Below, piece after piece: positions 16,963 through 25,329 of a DNA stretch of 64,000 nucleotides (position 1 is the first letter of the stretch; each line of letters begins with the position of its first letter). The notes beneath the pieces were generated by a model, which worked only from the letters and a program-made list of their open reading frames with translations, was not told the DNA's origin and searched no databases. Position numbers and translations under genes: made by a program. The stretch lies in assembly GCF_044904705.1 (NCBI RefSeq), contig NZ_JADIKL010000006.1, positions 124,001 through 188,000 on the forward strand, in the 5' to 3' direction. This DNA comes from Rhodanobacter_A agri. Its GTDB lineage: Bacteria > Pseudomonadota > Gammaproteobacteria > Xanthomonadales > Rhodanobacteraceae.

Positions 16963-17910
16963 TCAGGGGTTGATGCGCCGGTTCGCGTCCAGCCACGGTG
17001 CCAGCGACACCTGCCAGATATGGTCGTGGCCGTTGTTCCACGCCGCACTCGCTTGCGTGCCGGCGGCGGCGCGGTCGCTGTAGAAGTACAGCGTGTGGTG
17101 GTCCGGGCCGAGCTGGGCGCCCATGCTTTCCTTGCCGCCGTTGACCGCGTCGCCGAGGTCCTGTGGCGCGCTCCAGCTGTCCGCTGTGCGGAACGCGATG
17201 GCAAGGCGATACGGCTGTTGCGCGGCGTGCTTGATGCTGACCACGATGAACGAGCCATCCGGTGCAATGGCGGGATCGCGGATCGTGGCGTCTGCATCGC
17301 CCAGCGCCACCACGCGAGGCGTCGCGTAGCGGCCGTCGCGATACGGGGAGTGCAGCAGCGCGAAGTCGCCGCGTGGCCCGGCGCAACCGATGAAGTAGAG
17401 GCTGCCGTCGGCGGCGATGCTCGGGGAGGCGATCAGCGAACAGCGGTTGACGACGTCGGGCAGGCGCACCGGCGCGCCCCAGTGGTCGCCGCGCCAGTCC
17501 ACCCGCCACAGGTTCATGCCTTGCCCGACATGGCGCTTTCCGGCATGTATCGCGTCGAGTGGCGGGCCGCCCGGCGTGGCCGGGCGGTTGGAGGCGAACA
17601 GCAGGAATGAACCGTCCGGCGCCATCGCCGGGTCGAGGTCATGCCAGTGTCCGGAGAACGGCGCCACCGTCGGCGGTGACCAGCGGCCGTCGCGGCGATG
17701 CGATTCCATCAGCGTCGAGCCGTCATCGGTGCCGCGCATAAAATAGACCGTGGAACCGTCAGGTGTGAACGCGGCCGCGCCATCGTCGGCGCCAGCGGGG
17801 ACGGTGTCCGGGGCGAAGACCGTGGGCGGGGCCGCAACCGGCACGTGACCGGACAAGGCCGCGACGGGTGCAAAACTCATCCATGCCGCGAACGCGGTCG
17901 ACAAGCGCAT
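16963..17910 (-). CDS. Secreted PD40/TolB-like beta-propeller, paralog A
   Basis: 315 residues if started at 17910, because the strong GAGGAGGG is seven bases before that ATG and directly abuts the alternative ATG at 17916. Signal peptide LSTAFAAWMSFAPVAALSG. Repeats: AAFTPDGSTVYFMRG, VAPFSGHWHDLDPAMAPDGSFLLFASNRP, NLWRVDWRGDHWGAPVRLPDVVN, SPSIAADGSLYFIG, PAIAPDGSFIVVSIK, LAIAFRTADSWSAPQDLGDAVN and the end HIWQVSLAPWL. First gene of the nine-gene cluster; the direct repeat at 17999-18031 lies upstream. Confidence 0.86.
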   Translation of the reverse strand: MRLSTAFAAWMSFAPVAALSGHVPVAAPPTVFAPDTVPAGADDGAAAFTPDGSTVYFMRGTDDGSTLMESHRRDGRWSPPTVAPFSGHWHDLDPAMAPDGSFLLFASNRPATPGGPPLDAIHAGKRHVGQGMNLWRVDWRGDHWGAPVRLPDVVNRCSLIASPSIAADGSLYFIGCAGPRGDFALLHSPYRDGRYATPRVVALGDADATIRDPAIAPDGSFIVVSIKHAAQQPYRLAIAFRTADSWSAPQDLGDAVNGGKESMGAQLGPDHHTLYFYSDRAAAGTQASAAWNNGHDHIWQVSLAPWLDANRRINP

Positions 17911-17998
17911 GGCCATCCCTCCTCATCGGTGGTGCGCCCGCGCGTGGACGCATCTGCCGACGCAAGCTGGCGCAGGCGTCGACGGCTGTCGCGCGAGG

Positions 17999-18031
17999 CG
18001 TGATAGCCGGGGCGTTCGCCGTGACCAGCGG
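17999..18031. promoter_or_regulatory. Candidate LytTR-regulator binding site upstream of PD40 paralog A
   Basis: CGTGACCAGCGG at 18020-18031 is identical to the half-site at 13425-13436. A weaker half-site, CGTGATAGCCGG (17999-18010), precedes it with a 21-bp period. The pair is about 90-120 bases upstream of paralog A and 160 bases upstream of the divergent NTF2-like gene, so either or both could be targets. The rest of the 280-base gap (17911-18190) shows nothing else distinct. Confidence 0.45.
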
Positions 18032-18190
18032 CATGCGCAGCCGGACGGGAGGTCGCCACTCGCCGCCGGCATGCCCGCGGCGACCGTTCATCACCGACAT
18101 GCCATCGCTCGCCCCGGAACCGAGGCGTGCGGCGCAGGCGCCGCGCAGGCTGTTCCCGCGGCACTATCGCCGCCTCAACGGGACGACAAC

Positions 18191-18700
18191 ATGCCTTACC
18201 TTACTTACCGCCATGTCCGCACCAGCCTTGCGTGCGTCGGCTTGTGGCTAGCCGTCGGCGTGATCGGCACGCCCGCCATGGCCGCGCCGCAGGACGGCAC
18301 CTCCGCCATGGACGAAACCGCGCACACCGCCGCTGCGGTGAAGGCCGTCGACCAGCACTGGCTGGAGGCCGAGGAGAGCGGCGATGCCGCCTGGTTGGAC
18401 GGCATGCTGCTGCCGGGCTATCGCTCGGTGGGTGTGGCCGGCACGTTCGCGACCAAGGCCGCCATCGTGGCGCATGCTGCGAAGAACCGCGGCGCGGACA
18501 AGATGAAGCAGGAAGTGGCCGCATGGCAGGCGGCGCATCCGGTGGAACAGCAGGTGACGCTGCAGGGTGACACCGCGATCCTCAGCTTCGTCAGCAGCGC
18601 ACCCGCGACGAAGGGCAAACTGTATTCCTCGGATGTGTTCGTCTACGTCGACGGCCGCTGGCACGCGCTGTATTCGGCGCATACCGAACTCGGCAAGTAG
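18191..18700 (+). CDS. Exported NTF2-like (DUF4440/SnoaL-type) protein
   Basis: 169 residues with a probable signal peptide (about 10-34, SLACVGLWLAVGVIGTPAMAAP). The mature part has the NTF2-like pattern: AVKAVDQHWLEAEESGDAAWLDGMLLPGYRSVGVAG, helix, then AILSFVSSAP and SDVFVYVDGRWHALYSAHTEL. This cone-shaped fold is used as enzyme or ligand-binding scaffold; no catalytic residues are evident. It is divergent from the PD40 cluster and shares its upstream region, and ends four bases from the convergent oxidoreductase. Confidence 0.82.
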   Translation: MPYLTYRHVRTSLACVGLWLAVGVIGTPAMAAPQDGTSAMDETAHTAAAVKAVDQHWLEAEESGDAAWLDGMLLPGYRSVGVAGTFATKAAIVAHAAKNRGADKMKQEVAAWQAAHPVEQQVTLQGDTAILSFVSSAPATKGKLYSSDVFVYVDGRWHALYSAHTELGK

Positions 18701-18704
18701 GCGC

Positions 18705-19739
18705 CTACGCCTCGGCCACGCGCACCACCAGCTTGCCCGTATTGCGGCCTTCGAGCAGGCCGATGAAGGCGGTGGGCGCGTGATCGAGGCCGTCCACTAC
18801 GTCCTCACGGGCCTGTACCCGGCCAGTTGCGATCCATTCGCCCATCTCGCGGCGGAAGTCGGCGAAGCGTGTGGCGTAATGGTCGAGGATCACGAAGCCT
18901 TGCATGCGGATGCGCTTCTGCAGCACGGTGGAGAGCAGCGCGGGGCGATGGTCGGGGCCGGCCGGTAGCGCGTGGTCGTTGTAGTGCGCGATCACGCCGC
19001 ACACCGGCACCCGCGCATGGTTGTTGAGCAGAGGCAGCACGGCATCCAGCACCTCGCCGCCGACACTCTCGAAATACACGTCGATGCCGTCCGGGCAGGC
19101 GGCGGCGAGGCGCTCGGCCAGCTGCGGCGCGTGGCGATCGAGGCAGGCGTCGTAGCCGAGCTCCTCCACCGCGAGGCGGCACTTCTCTGCGCCACCGGCG
19201 ATGCCGACCACGCGCGCGCCTTTCAGTTTCGCAAGCTGGCCCACCACCGCGCCCACGGCGCCGGTGGCGGCGCCCACCACCACGGTCTCGCCCGGTTGCG
19301 GCTGGCCGATGTCGAGCAGGCCGACGTAGGCGGTGAACGCGGGCATGCCTAGCGCGCCCAGCGCCAGCGAAGGCCGCGGCATGTCGCCGAGCGGCGTGAG
19401 CCCGCTGCCGTCGGACAGCGCATAGTCCTGCCAGCCCGCATTGCCCAGCACCAGGTCGCCGGCGCGGAAGTCAGGATGGCGGGAGGCGACCACGCGGTTC
19501 ACCGTGCCACCCACCATCGGCGCACCCACAGCCACGGCGGGTGCGTAGCTGGCGCCCTCGGCATTCATGAGATTTCGCATGTAGGGATCGAGCGAGAGGT
19601 AGAGCGTGCGCAGCAACAGCTGGCCTTCCTGCGGCTCGGGTACGGGCGACTCGTCGAGGCGGAAGTCCTGCGGCACGGGCAGGCCGTGCGGGCGGGTAGC
19701 GAGCAGGATGCGGCGATTGATGCGGTCGGCGTGCGGCAT
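18705..19739 (-). CDS. NADP-dependent MDR-family oxidoreductase (CurA/LTB4-dehydrogenase type)
   Basis: 344 residues, zinc-independent medium-chain reductase. N-terminal substrate domain with LYLSLDPYMRNLMN, cofactor domain with VVVGAATGAVGAVVGQLAKLKGARVVGIAGG, then DVYFESVGGEVLDAVLPLL and CGVIAHYN, all typical of CurA-like double-bond reductases for alpha,beta-unsaturated ketones. AAGGA lies nine bases before the ATG. It follows the SDR gene by 35 bases at the end of the RND-pump operon, echoing the MexS oxidoreductase linked to MexEF-OprN in Pseudomonas. Likely removes reactive electrophiles (inference). Confidence 0.9.
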   Translation of the reverse strand: MPHADRINRRILLATRPHGLPVPQDFRLDESPVPEPQEGQLLLRTLYLSLDPYMRNLMNAEGASYAPAVAVGAPMVGGTVNRVVASRHPDFRAGDLVLGNAGWQDYALSDGSGLTPLGDMPRPSLALGALGMPAFTAYVGLLDIGQPQPGETVVVGAATGAVGAVVGQLAKLKGARVVGIAGGAEKCRLAVEELGYDACLDRHAPQLAERLAAACPDGIDVYFESVGGEVLDAVLPLLNNHARVPVCGVIAHYNDHALPAGPDHRPALLSTVLQKRIRMQGFVILDHYATRFADFRREMGEWIATGRVQAREDVVDGLDHAPTAFIGLLEGRNTGKLVVRVAEA

Positions 19740-19774
19740 GGCATCGGTTCCTTCGGAATAGGGGGAGTGGCGCT

Positions 19775-20509
19775 TCACCAGGCGATGCGTTGGCCGTCGC
19801 GCAGCAGCGCGCCATTGACGCCCGGTTCGGGCAGGCAGGCGGCCGCCACGATGCCGGCGGCGCCGCGTTCCACCGGACCGCCGCCGGGGCCGCCCATGCC
19901 GGTGGCGACCCAACCGGGGCAGACTGCGTTGACCAGGATGCCGCTGCCGGCCAGCTCGGCGGCGAGCGCGCGGGTATAAGCGTTGAGCGCGGTCTTGGAG
20001 ACGCGATAGGCCGGGTAGCCGATGCAATCGGGTGGCATGTTGGCCGCACAGCCGCTGGTGACGTTGACGATGCGGCCGTAACGGTGCCGGCGCATCAGTG
20101 GCAGCAGCGCGTTGCACAGCTGCCAGGCACCGAGCAGGTTGGTTTCCAGCGCCGCGCGAACGCTGTCGGCTGCTGCAGTCTCGGCACGTGCCTCGCGGTC
20201 GGCGTGGCCGCCCGCGTTGTTCACCAGCACGTCGAGGCGGCCATGCTCGCGTTCGATCCAGGTGGCGAGTGCGGCGATCTGCTGCGGGTCGGTAACGTCG
20301 AGCGGCACCGCGACCGCGTCGCCGTCGATCTGCTTCGCTGCCTGCCTGCCCTTGGCGAGATCGCGGGCGCCCAGCAGCACGCTGTAGCCGCGTGCGGCGA
20401 GCTGGCGCGCCACCTCGAAGCCGAGCCCGCGGTTCGCACCGGTGACCAGGGCCACGCGATGCGCCACGGGTGCCGTCGGTGGCGCCGACCGCTTGCGCGC
20501 CGTGCTCAT
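19775..20509 (-). CDS. Short-chain dehydrogenase/reductase (SDR)
   Basis: 244 residues, classical SDR. Cofactor motif TGANRGLG near residue 23, NNAGG, catalytic Ser in NVTSGCAAN and YxxxK in YPAYRVSK, then PGWVATGM. The GARD after strand 2 suggests NADP(H) preference. The start overlaps the outer-membrane-factor stop by four bases, so it is co-translated with the pump genes. It resembles carbonyl-reductase-like SDRs; the substrate is unknown. Confidence 0.92.
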   Translation of the reverse strand: MSTARKRSAPPTAPVAHRVALVTGANRGLGFEVARQLAARGYSVLLGARDLAKGRQAAKQIDGDAVAVPLDVTDPQQIAALATWIEREHGRLDVLVNNAGGHADREARAETAAADSVRAALETNLLGAWQLCNALLPLMRRHRYGRIVNVTSGCAANMPPDCIGYPAYRVSKTALNAYTRALAAELAGSGILVNAVCPGWVATGMGGPGGGPVERGAAGIVAAACLPEPGVNGALLRDGQRIAW

Positions 20510-21954
20510 GGCACGGCGGCCACCGGGCTGGCGACCGGCGCGCAGCGCACGTCGTCGCCGCAGGCTTGCCAGCCGCCGCCGAGCGCCTTGTACAGCGCCA
20601 CCGCACGGGTATCGATTGCGGCCTGCGCCTGGGCCAGCGCGTCGTCCGCGGCGAGCTGCACGCGTTCGGCGTCGAGCAGTTCCAGATAGCCGGTAGCGCC
20701 TTGTTCGTAGCGCACCTTGGCCAGCTCGGCGGCACGGCGGCTCTGCTGCGCCTGGGCGATCAGCTTCTCGACGCGGTCGTGCTGCAGGTTGTAGCCGACC
20801 ACGGCGTTGTCGACGTCCTCGATCGCTTCCAGCACGGTGCGTTGGTAGTTCGCCTGCGCCGCGTCGGTGCGCGCCTCGGCGGCGTGCAGGTTGGCGCGTA
20901 CGCGCTGCACGTTGAGGCCGTTCCAGGTGATGCTCGGGGTGATCGACCAGGCACGGGTGGACGGACTGCCGAAGTCGTTGCTGCGCCCAGCGAGGAAGCC
21001 GAGGAAACCGCCCAGCGAGAGGTGCGGGAAGAAGTCCGCCTTGGCTACGCCGATACGCGCGTTGGCGGCGGCGTACTCGCGTTCGGCGACGCGCACGTCG
21101 GGGCGGCGTGCCAGCACGTCGCCGGCGGCGCCGATCGGCAGTACCGCGTCGATCGGCTTGAACGTCTGCGGCGACACATCGATGTCCAGCGCGCCGGGCT
21201 GTTCGCCCAGCAGTACGGCGAGGCGGTACGCGTCGGCGTGCGCCTGCATGTCGAGCAGGGGCAGTTGCGCCTCTACCGCACTGAGCTGCGCCTCGGCGCT
21301 GGCCACATCCTGGTCCGAGGCGGTGCCCACTTCGGCGCGGGCGCGGATCAGCTTCAGCGTGTCCTGCTGATTGGCGATGTCATGGCGGGAGATGTCCTGC
21401 CGCTGCTGGGTGCCGCGCAGATCGAAGTAGTTGCGCGCCACCTCGGCGAACAGGCTCACCTGCGCGTCCTGCAATGCAGCTTCGCTGGCGCCGAGGTCGG
21501 CGCGCGCGGCCTCCACCGAACGGCGCACGCCGCCGAATACGTCGATCTCCCAGCTGGCGTCGAAGCCCGCCTGGTAGGCGGTCACTGTGCTGCGCTGGTC
21601 GCTGACGCCGGGCGTCTGCTCGCGGCTGCGGGTGTACGAGGCGCCGGCCTGGAGGTCGGGCAGGTATTGCGACTTCGCGCCGCCGAGCAGGGCGCGCGAT
21701 TCGGCGAGACGCGCCACCGCGATGCGCAGGTCGAGGTTGTTCGCCGCCGCGCGCCGGATCAGCGCGTCCAAGGTGGGATCACCGAATTGCTTCCACCACT
21801 CGGCCTGGAACTGCGCGGCGTTTTCGCGCGCCGCGTCCAGTCCCTGCAGTTGCGGCGTCGGCGCGGCCGGCTTGTGATAGTTCGGTCCCACGCTGACGCA
21901 ACCGGCCAGCGCGAGTGCAGCGAACAGTGCGGTACTACGGAACAGGTGCTTCAT
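20506..21954 (-). CDS. RND efflux outer membrane factor, NodT/OprM family lipoprotein
   Basis: 482 residues. The lipobox LAGC (Cys about 19) makes it a lipoprotein. Two homologous OEP domains follow, with WWKQFGDPTLDALIRRAAANNLDLRIAVARLAESRALLG at the start and the matching second-half motif RPDVRVAEREYAAANARIGVAKADFFPHLSLGG. As a trimer it would form the outer-membrane and periplasmic tunnel of the tripartite pump. One base separates it from the permease gene; its stop overlaps the SDR start. Confidence 0.94.
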   Translation of the reverse strand: MKHLFRSTALFAALALAGCVSVGPNYHKPAAPTPQLQGLDAARENAAQFQAEWWKQFGDPTLDALIRRAAANNLDLRIAVARLAESRALLGGAKSQYLPDLQAGASYTRSREQTPGVSDQRSTVTAYQAGFDASWEIDVFGGVRRSVEAARADLGASEAALQDAQVSLFAEVARNYFDLRGTQQRQDISRHDIANQQDTLKLIRARAEVGTASDQDVASAEAQLSAVEAQLPLLDMQAHADAYRLAVLLGEQPGALDIDVSPQTFKPIDAVLPIGAAGDVLARRPDVRVAEREYAAANARIGVAKADFFPHLSLGGFLGFLAGRSNDFGSPSTRAWSITPSITWNGLNVQRVRANLHAAEARTDAAQANYQRTVLEAIEDVDNAVVGYNLQHDRVEKLIAQAQQSRRAAELAKVRYEQGATGYLELLDAERVQLAADDALAQAQAAIDTRAVALYKALGGGWQACGDDVRCAPVASPVAAVP

Positions 21955-21955
21955 C

Positions 21956-24900
21956 TCAATGGCCCTCCAGCGTCGGCAGTGCGCTCGCCGGCGCGTGCTT
22001 GCGCGCCTCGCGGCGCTCCACCATGGCGCGAATCACGACATAGAAAAGCGGGGTGTAGATCAGCCCGAACAAGGTCACGCCGAGCATGCCGGAGAACACC
22101 GCCACGCCCATCGCATGGCGCATTTCCGCGCCGGCGCCGTGCGAGGTCACCAGCGGCACCACGCCCATGATGAAAGCGATCGAAGTCATCAGGATCGGGC
22201 GCAACCGCAGCCGCGCTGCCTCCAGCACCGCCTCATGGCGGCTCATGCCTTCGAGCTGGCGTTCGCGGGCGAACTCCACGATCAGGATCGCGTTCTTGCA
22301 GGCCAGGCCCACCAGCACGATCAAGCCGATCTGGGTGAAGATGTTGTTGTCGCCGCCCGACAGCCACACACCGGCAATCGCGGACAGCAGCACCATCGGC
22401 ACGATCAGGATGACCGCCAGCGGCAGCGACCAGCTCTCGTACAGCGAGGACAGCACCAGGAATACCAGCAGCACGCACAGCGGGAACACCAGAATCGCGG
22501 TGTTGCCGGCAAGGATCTGCTGGTAGGTCAGCTCGGTCCATTCGAAGCTCATGCCGTTGGGCAGATGCCCGGCAGCCAGCTTCTCGATCGCCGCCTGGGC
22601 CTGACCCGAGCTGTAGCCCGGCGCCGGGCCGCCGTTGATCTCGGCGGTGGGGTAGCCGTTGTAGTGCTGCACGCGGTCCGGGCCGGCACCGTGCGTCACG
22701 CTGACGAAGGAGCCCAGCGGCACCATCGCGCCGTTCGCGTTGCGCGTCTTCAGCTGGCTGATGTCCTCCAGGTCGTGGCGGAACGACGGCTCGGCAGACA
22801 GGTTCACCTGGTAGGTGCGGCCGAAGCGGTTGAAGTCGTTGACGTAGAGCGAGCCGAGGTAGGCCTGCATGGTCTGGTAGACGTCGCCGAGGTTCACGCC
22901 TTCGGCCTTGGCCTTCTCGCGATCCACGTCCACGTCCACCTGCGGCACGTTCACCTGGAAGCTGGAGAACAGTCCGGCCAGTGCGGGATCCTTGCGGCTC
23001 GCCGCGATCAGGTTCTGGGTCTGCTTGTACAACTCGTCGTAACCGAGCTGGCCGCGATCCTCGATCTGCATGCGGAAGCCGCCGATGTTGCCCAGGCCCA
23101 TCACCGGCGGTGGCGGAAACACCGCGATGTAGGCGTCCTGGATCGCCGCGAACTTCGCGCTCAGCGCACCGGTGATCGCGCCGGCGGACAGGTCTGCGCC
23201 GCGCCGCTCGTCGAACGGTTTCAGAGTGACGAACACGATGCCGGCGTTGGTGCTGTTGGTGAAACCGTTGATCGACAGGCCGGGGAAGGCCACCGCACTT
23301 TGCACGCCGGGCTGCTTAAGCGCGATCGCGCCCATGCGCTTGATGACGTCTTCGGTGCGATCCAGCGAGGCGGCGTCGGGCAGCTGGGCGAAGGCCACCA
23401 GGTATTGCTTGTCCTGGCCCGGCACGAAGCCGGTAGGCACGTGCGTGAAACCGAACGCGGTGAGTGCGATCAGTCCCGCGTACAGCACCAGCGCAGCCGC
23501 GCCCTTGCCCTGCAGCTTGCGCGTGCCTTCAACGTAGCGCTCCGCGCCGCGTTGGAACAGTCGGTTGAACGGGCGGAACAGCCAGCCAAACAGCCCATCG
23601 ATGGCACGGGTGAGGCGATCCTTTGGCGCCCCATGCGGCAGCAGCAGGATCGCCGCCAGCGCAGGACTGAGGGACAGCGAGTTGAACGCCGAGATCACCG
23701 TGGAGATCGCGATGGTCAGCGCGAACTGGCGGTAGAACTCGCCGGTAAGGCCGCTGATGAAGGCGGTGGGGATGAACACCGCGCACAGCACCAGGGCGGT
23801 GGCGACGATCGGCCCGGTGACCTCGCGCATCGCCTTGCGCGTGGCTTCCTTGGGCGTCTGGCCCAGCTCGATGTGCCGCTCCACGTTCTCCACCACCACG
23901 ATGGCGTCGTCTACCACGATGCCGATCGCCAGCACCATGCCGAACAGCGACAGCGCATTGAGCGAGAAGCCGACCAGGTACATCACCGCGAAGGTGCCGA
24001 TCAGCGACACCGGCACCGCGATCAGCGGGATCACCGACGCGCGCCAGGTCTGCAGGAACAGGATCACCACCAGCACCACCAGCAGGATCGCTTCCAGCAA
24101 GGTGTGCGCCACCGCCTCGATCGAGCCGCGCACGAACACGGTGGGGTCGTAGACGATGTGGTATTCGACGCCCTGCGGGAACTCCTTGTTCAGCTGCGCC
24201 ATGGTGGCGCGCACCTCGTTGGAGATATCGATCGCGTTCGAGCCGGGCCGCGCGAAGATGCCCATGGCGACCGCAGGCTGGTTGTTCAGCAGGCTGCGCA
24301 GCGCGTACTGGTCCGAGCCCAGCTCCACCCGTGCCACGTCGCTCAGGTGCACCACGGCGCCATCGGTATCGGTGCGCAGCACGATGTTGCGGAAATCGTC
24401 CACCGTGCTGAGCCGGCCCTGGGTGTTGATGTTGAGCTGGAAGTCGGCGTTGCCGCGCACCGGTGGCGCGTTCAGCGCACCGGCCGCCACCTGCACGTTC
24501 TGCTCGCGGATCGCGTTCGCCACGTCACCGGTGGTGAGGCCGCGCTGGGCCAGCTTGTCCGGGTTGAGCCACACGCGCATCGAGTACTCGCCCGCGCCGA
24601 ATACATTCACGGCGCCCACGCCGTTCAGGCGACCCAGCACGTCCTTCACGTGCAGCCGTGCGTAGTTCGACAGGTACAGCATGTCGTAGCGCTGGTCGGG
24701 CGAGGTGAGGTGCACCACCATGGTGAGATCAGGGGTGCTCTTCTGCGTGGTCACACCCAGCCGCTGCACTTCCTCGGGCAGTCGCGGCAACGCCTGCGCT
24801 ACGCGGTTCTGCACCTCTTCCTGGGCGGTGTTCAGGTTGGTGCCCAGCGCGAAGGTCACGGTGAGCGTCATCACGCCGTCGCTGGTGGCCTGCGAGGAGG

Positions 24901-25141
24901 TGTAGAGCATGCCTTCCACGCCGTTGATCTGGGTTTCCAGCGGCGTGGCGACGGTCTCGGCGATCACCTTGGGATTGGCGCCGGGATAGTTGGCCTTCAC
25001 CACCACGGTGGGCGGCGCGACTTCGGGGTATTCGCTGATCGGCAGCTGGAACACCGCGATGCTGCCGGTGATCACGAACAGCAGCGACAGCACGGCGGCC
25101 ATGATCGGCCGGTCGACGAAAAACTGGGCAATGTTTTTCAT
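21956..25141 (-). CDS. RND multidrug efflux permease, MexF/AcrB (HAE1) family
   Basis: 1061 residues, 12 expected transmembrane helices and two large periplasmic loops. Start motif FFVDRPIMAAVLSLLFVITG; proton-relay residues visible in GIVVDDAIVVVENV (Asp-Asp in TM4) and LVGLACKNAILIVEFA (Lys in TM10). SPDLTMVVHLTSPDQRYDMLYLSNYA is very MexF-like. It exports drugs or toxic metabolites using the proton gradient. A 188-base gap holding a REPIN-like doublet separates it from the adaptor gene, which could set a different expression level. Confidence 0.96.
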   Translation of the reverse strand: MKNIAQFFVDRPIMAAVLSLLFVITGSIAVFQLPISEYPEVAPPTVVVKANYPGANPKVIAETVATPLETQINGVEGMLYTSSQATSDGVMTLTVTFALGTNLNTAQEEVQNRVAQALPRLPEEVQRLGVTTQKSTPDLTMVVHLTSPDQRYDMLYLSNYARLHVKDVLGRLNGVGAVNVFGAGEYSMRVWLNPDKLAQRGLTTGDVANAIREQNVQVAAGALNAPPVRGNADFQLNINTQGRLSTVDDFRNIVLRTDTDGAVVHLSDVARVELGSDQYALRSLLNNQPAVAMGIFARPGSNAIDISNEVRATMAQLNKEFPQGVEYHIVYDPTVFVRGSIEAVAHTLLEAILLVVLVVILFLQTWRASVIPLIAVPVSLIGTFAVMYLVGFSLNALSLFGMVLAIGIVVDDAIVVVENVERHIELGQTPKEATRKAMREVTGPIVATALVLCAVFIPTAFISGLTGEFYRQFALTIAISTVISAFNSLSLSPALAAILLLPHGAPKDRLTRAIDGLFGWLFRPFNRLFQRGAERYVEGTRKLQGKGAAALVLYAGLIALTAFGFTHVPTGFVPGQDKQYLVAFAQLPDAASLDRTEDVIKRMGAIALKQPGVQSAVAFPGLSINGFTNSTNAGIVFVTLKPFDERRGADLSAGAITGALSAKFAAIQDAYIAVFPPPPVMGLGNIGGFRMQIEDRGQLGYDELYKQTQNLIAASRKDPALAGLFSSFQVNVPQVDVDVDREKAKAEGVNLGDVYQTMQAYLGSLYVNDFNRFGRTYQVNLSAEPSFRHDLEDISQLKTRNANGAMVPLGSFVSVTHGAGPDRVQHYNGYPTAEINGGPAPGYSSGQAQAAIEKLAAGHLPNGMSFEWTELTYQQILAGNTAILVFPLCVLLVFLVLSSLYESWSLPLAVILIVPMVLLSAIAGVWLSGGDNNIFTQIGLIVLVGLACKNAILIVEFARERQLEGMSRHEAVLEAARLRLRPILMTSIAFIMGVVPLVTSHGAGAEMRHAMGVAVFSGMLGVTLFGLIYTPLFYVVIRAMVERREARKHAPASALPTLEGH

Positions 25142-25173
25142 GGGGTTGTCTCGATGACTCCTGGGCGCCGACT

Positions 25174-25318
25174 CCCTTTCCCTCCGGGGAGAGGGTTGGG
25201 ACGAGGGGCGGGGCTTGCCAATGCATTCGGCATCGGCAATGCGTTGTTTCGAACGATGGATGGAGCCTTTGCGCAAGCGAGGCTGCTCACCTCGATCCTC
25301 TCCCCCGAGGGGAGAGGA
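25174..25318. repeat. REPIN-like inverted doublet, copy 1
   Basis: Two GC-rich palindromes in opposite orientation: one at 25174-25220 (CCCTTTCCCTCCGGGGAGAGGG, then GACGAGGGG) and one at 25286-25318 (CTCACCTCGATCCTCTCCCC-type, ending GGGGAGAGG). A second doublet with the same arms and similar spacing is at 37627-37760. This is the arrangement of REP doublets (REPIN/BIME). It lies between the adaptor and permease genes of the pump operon. Confidence 0.72.
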
Positions 25319-25329
25319 AGAAGAGCGGC

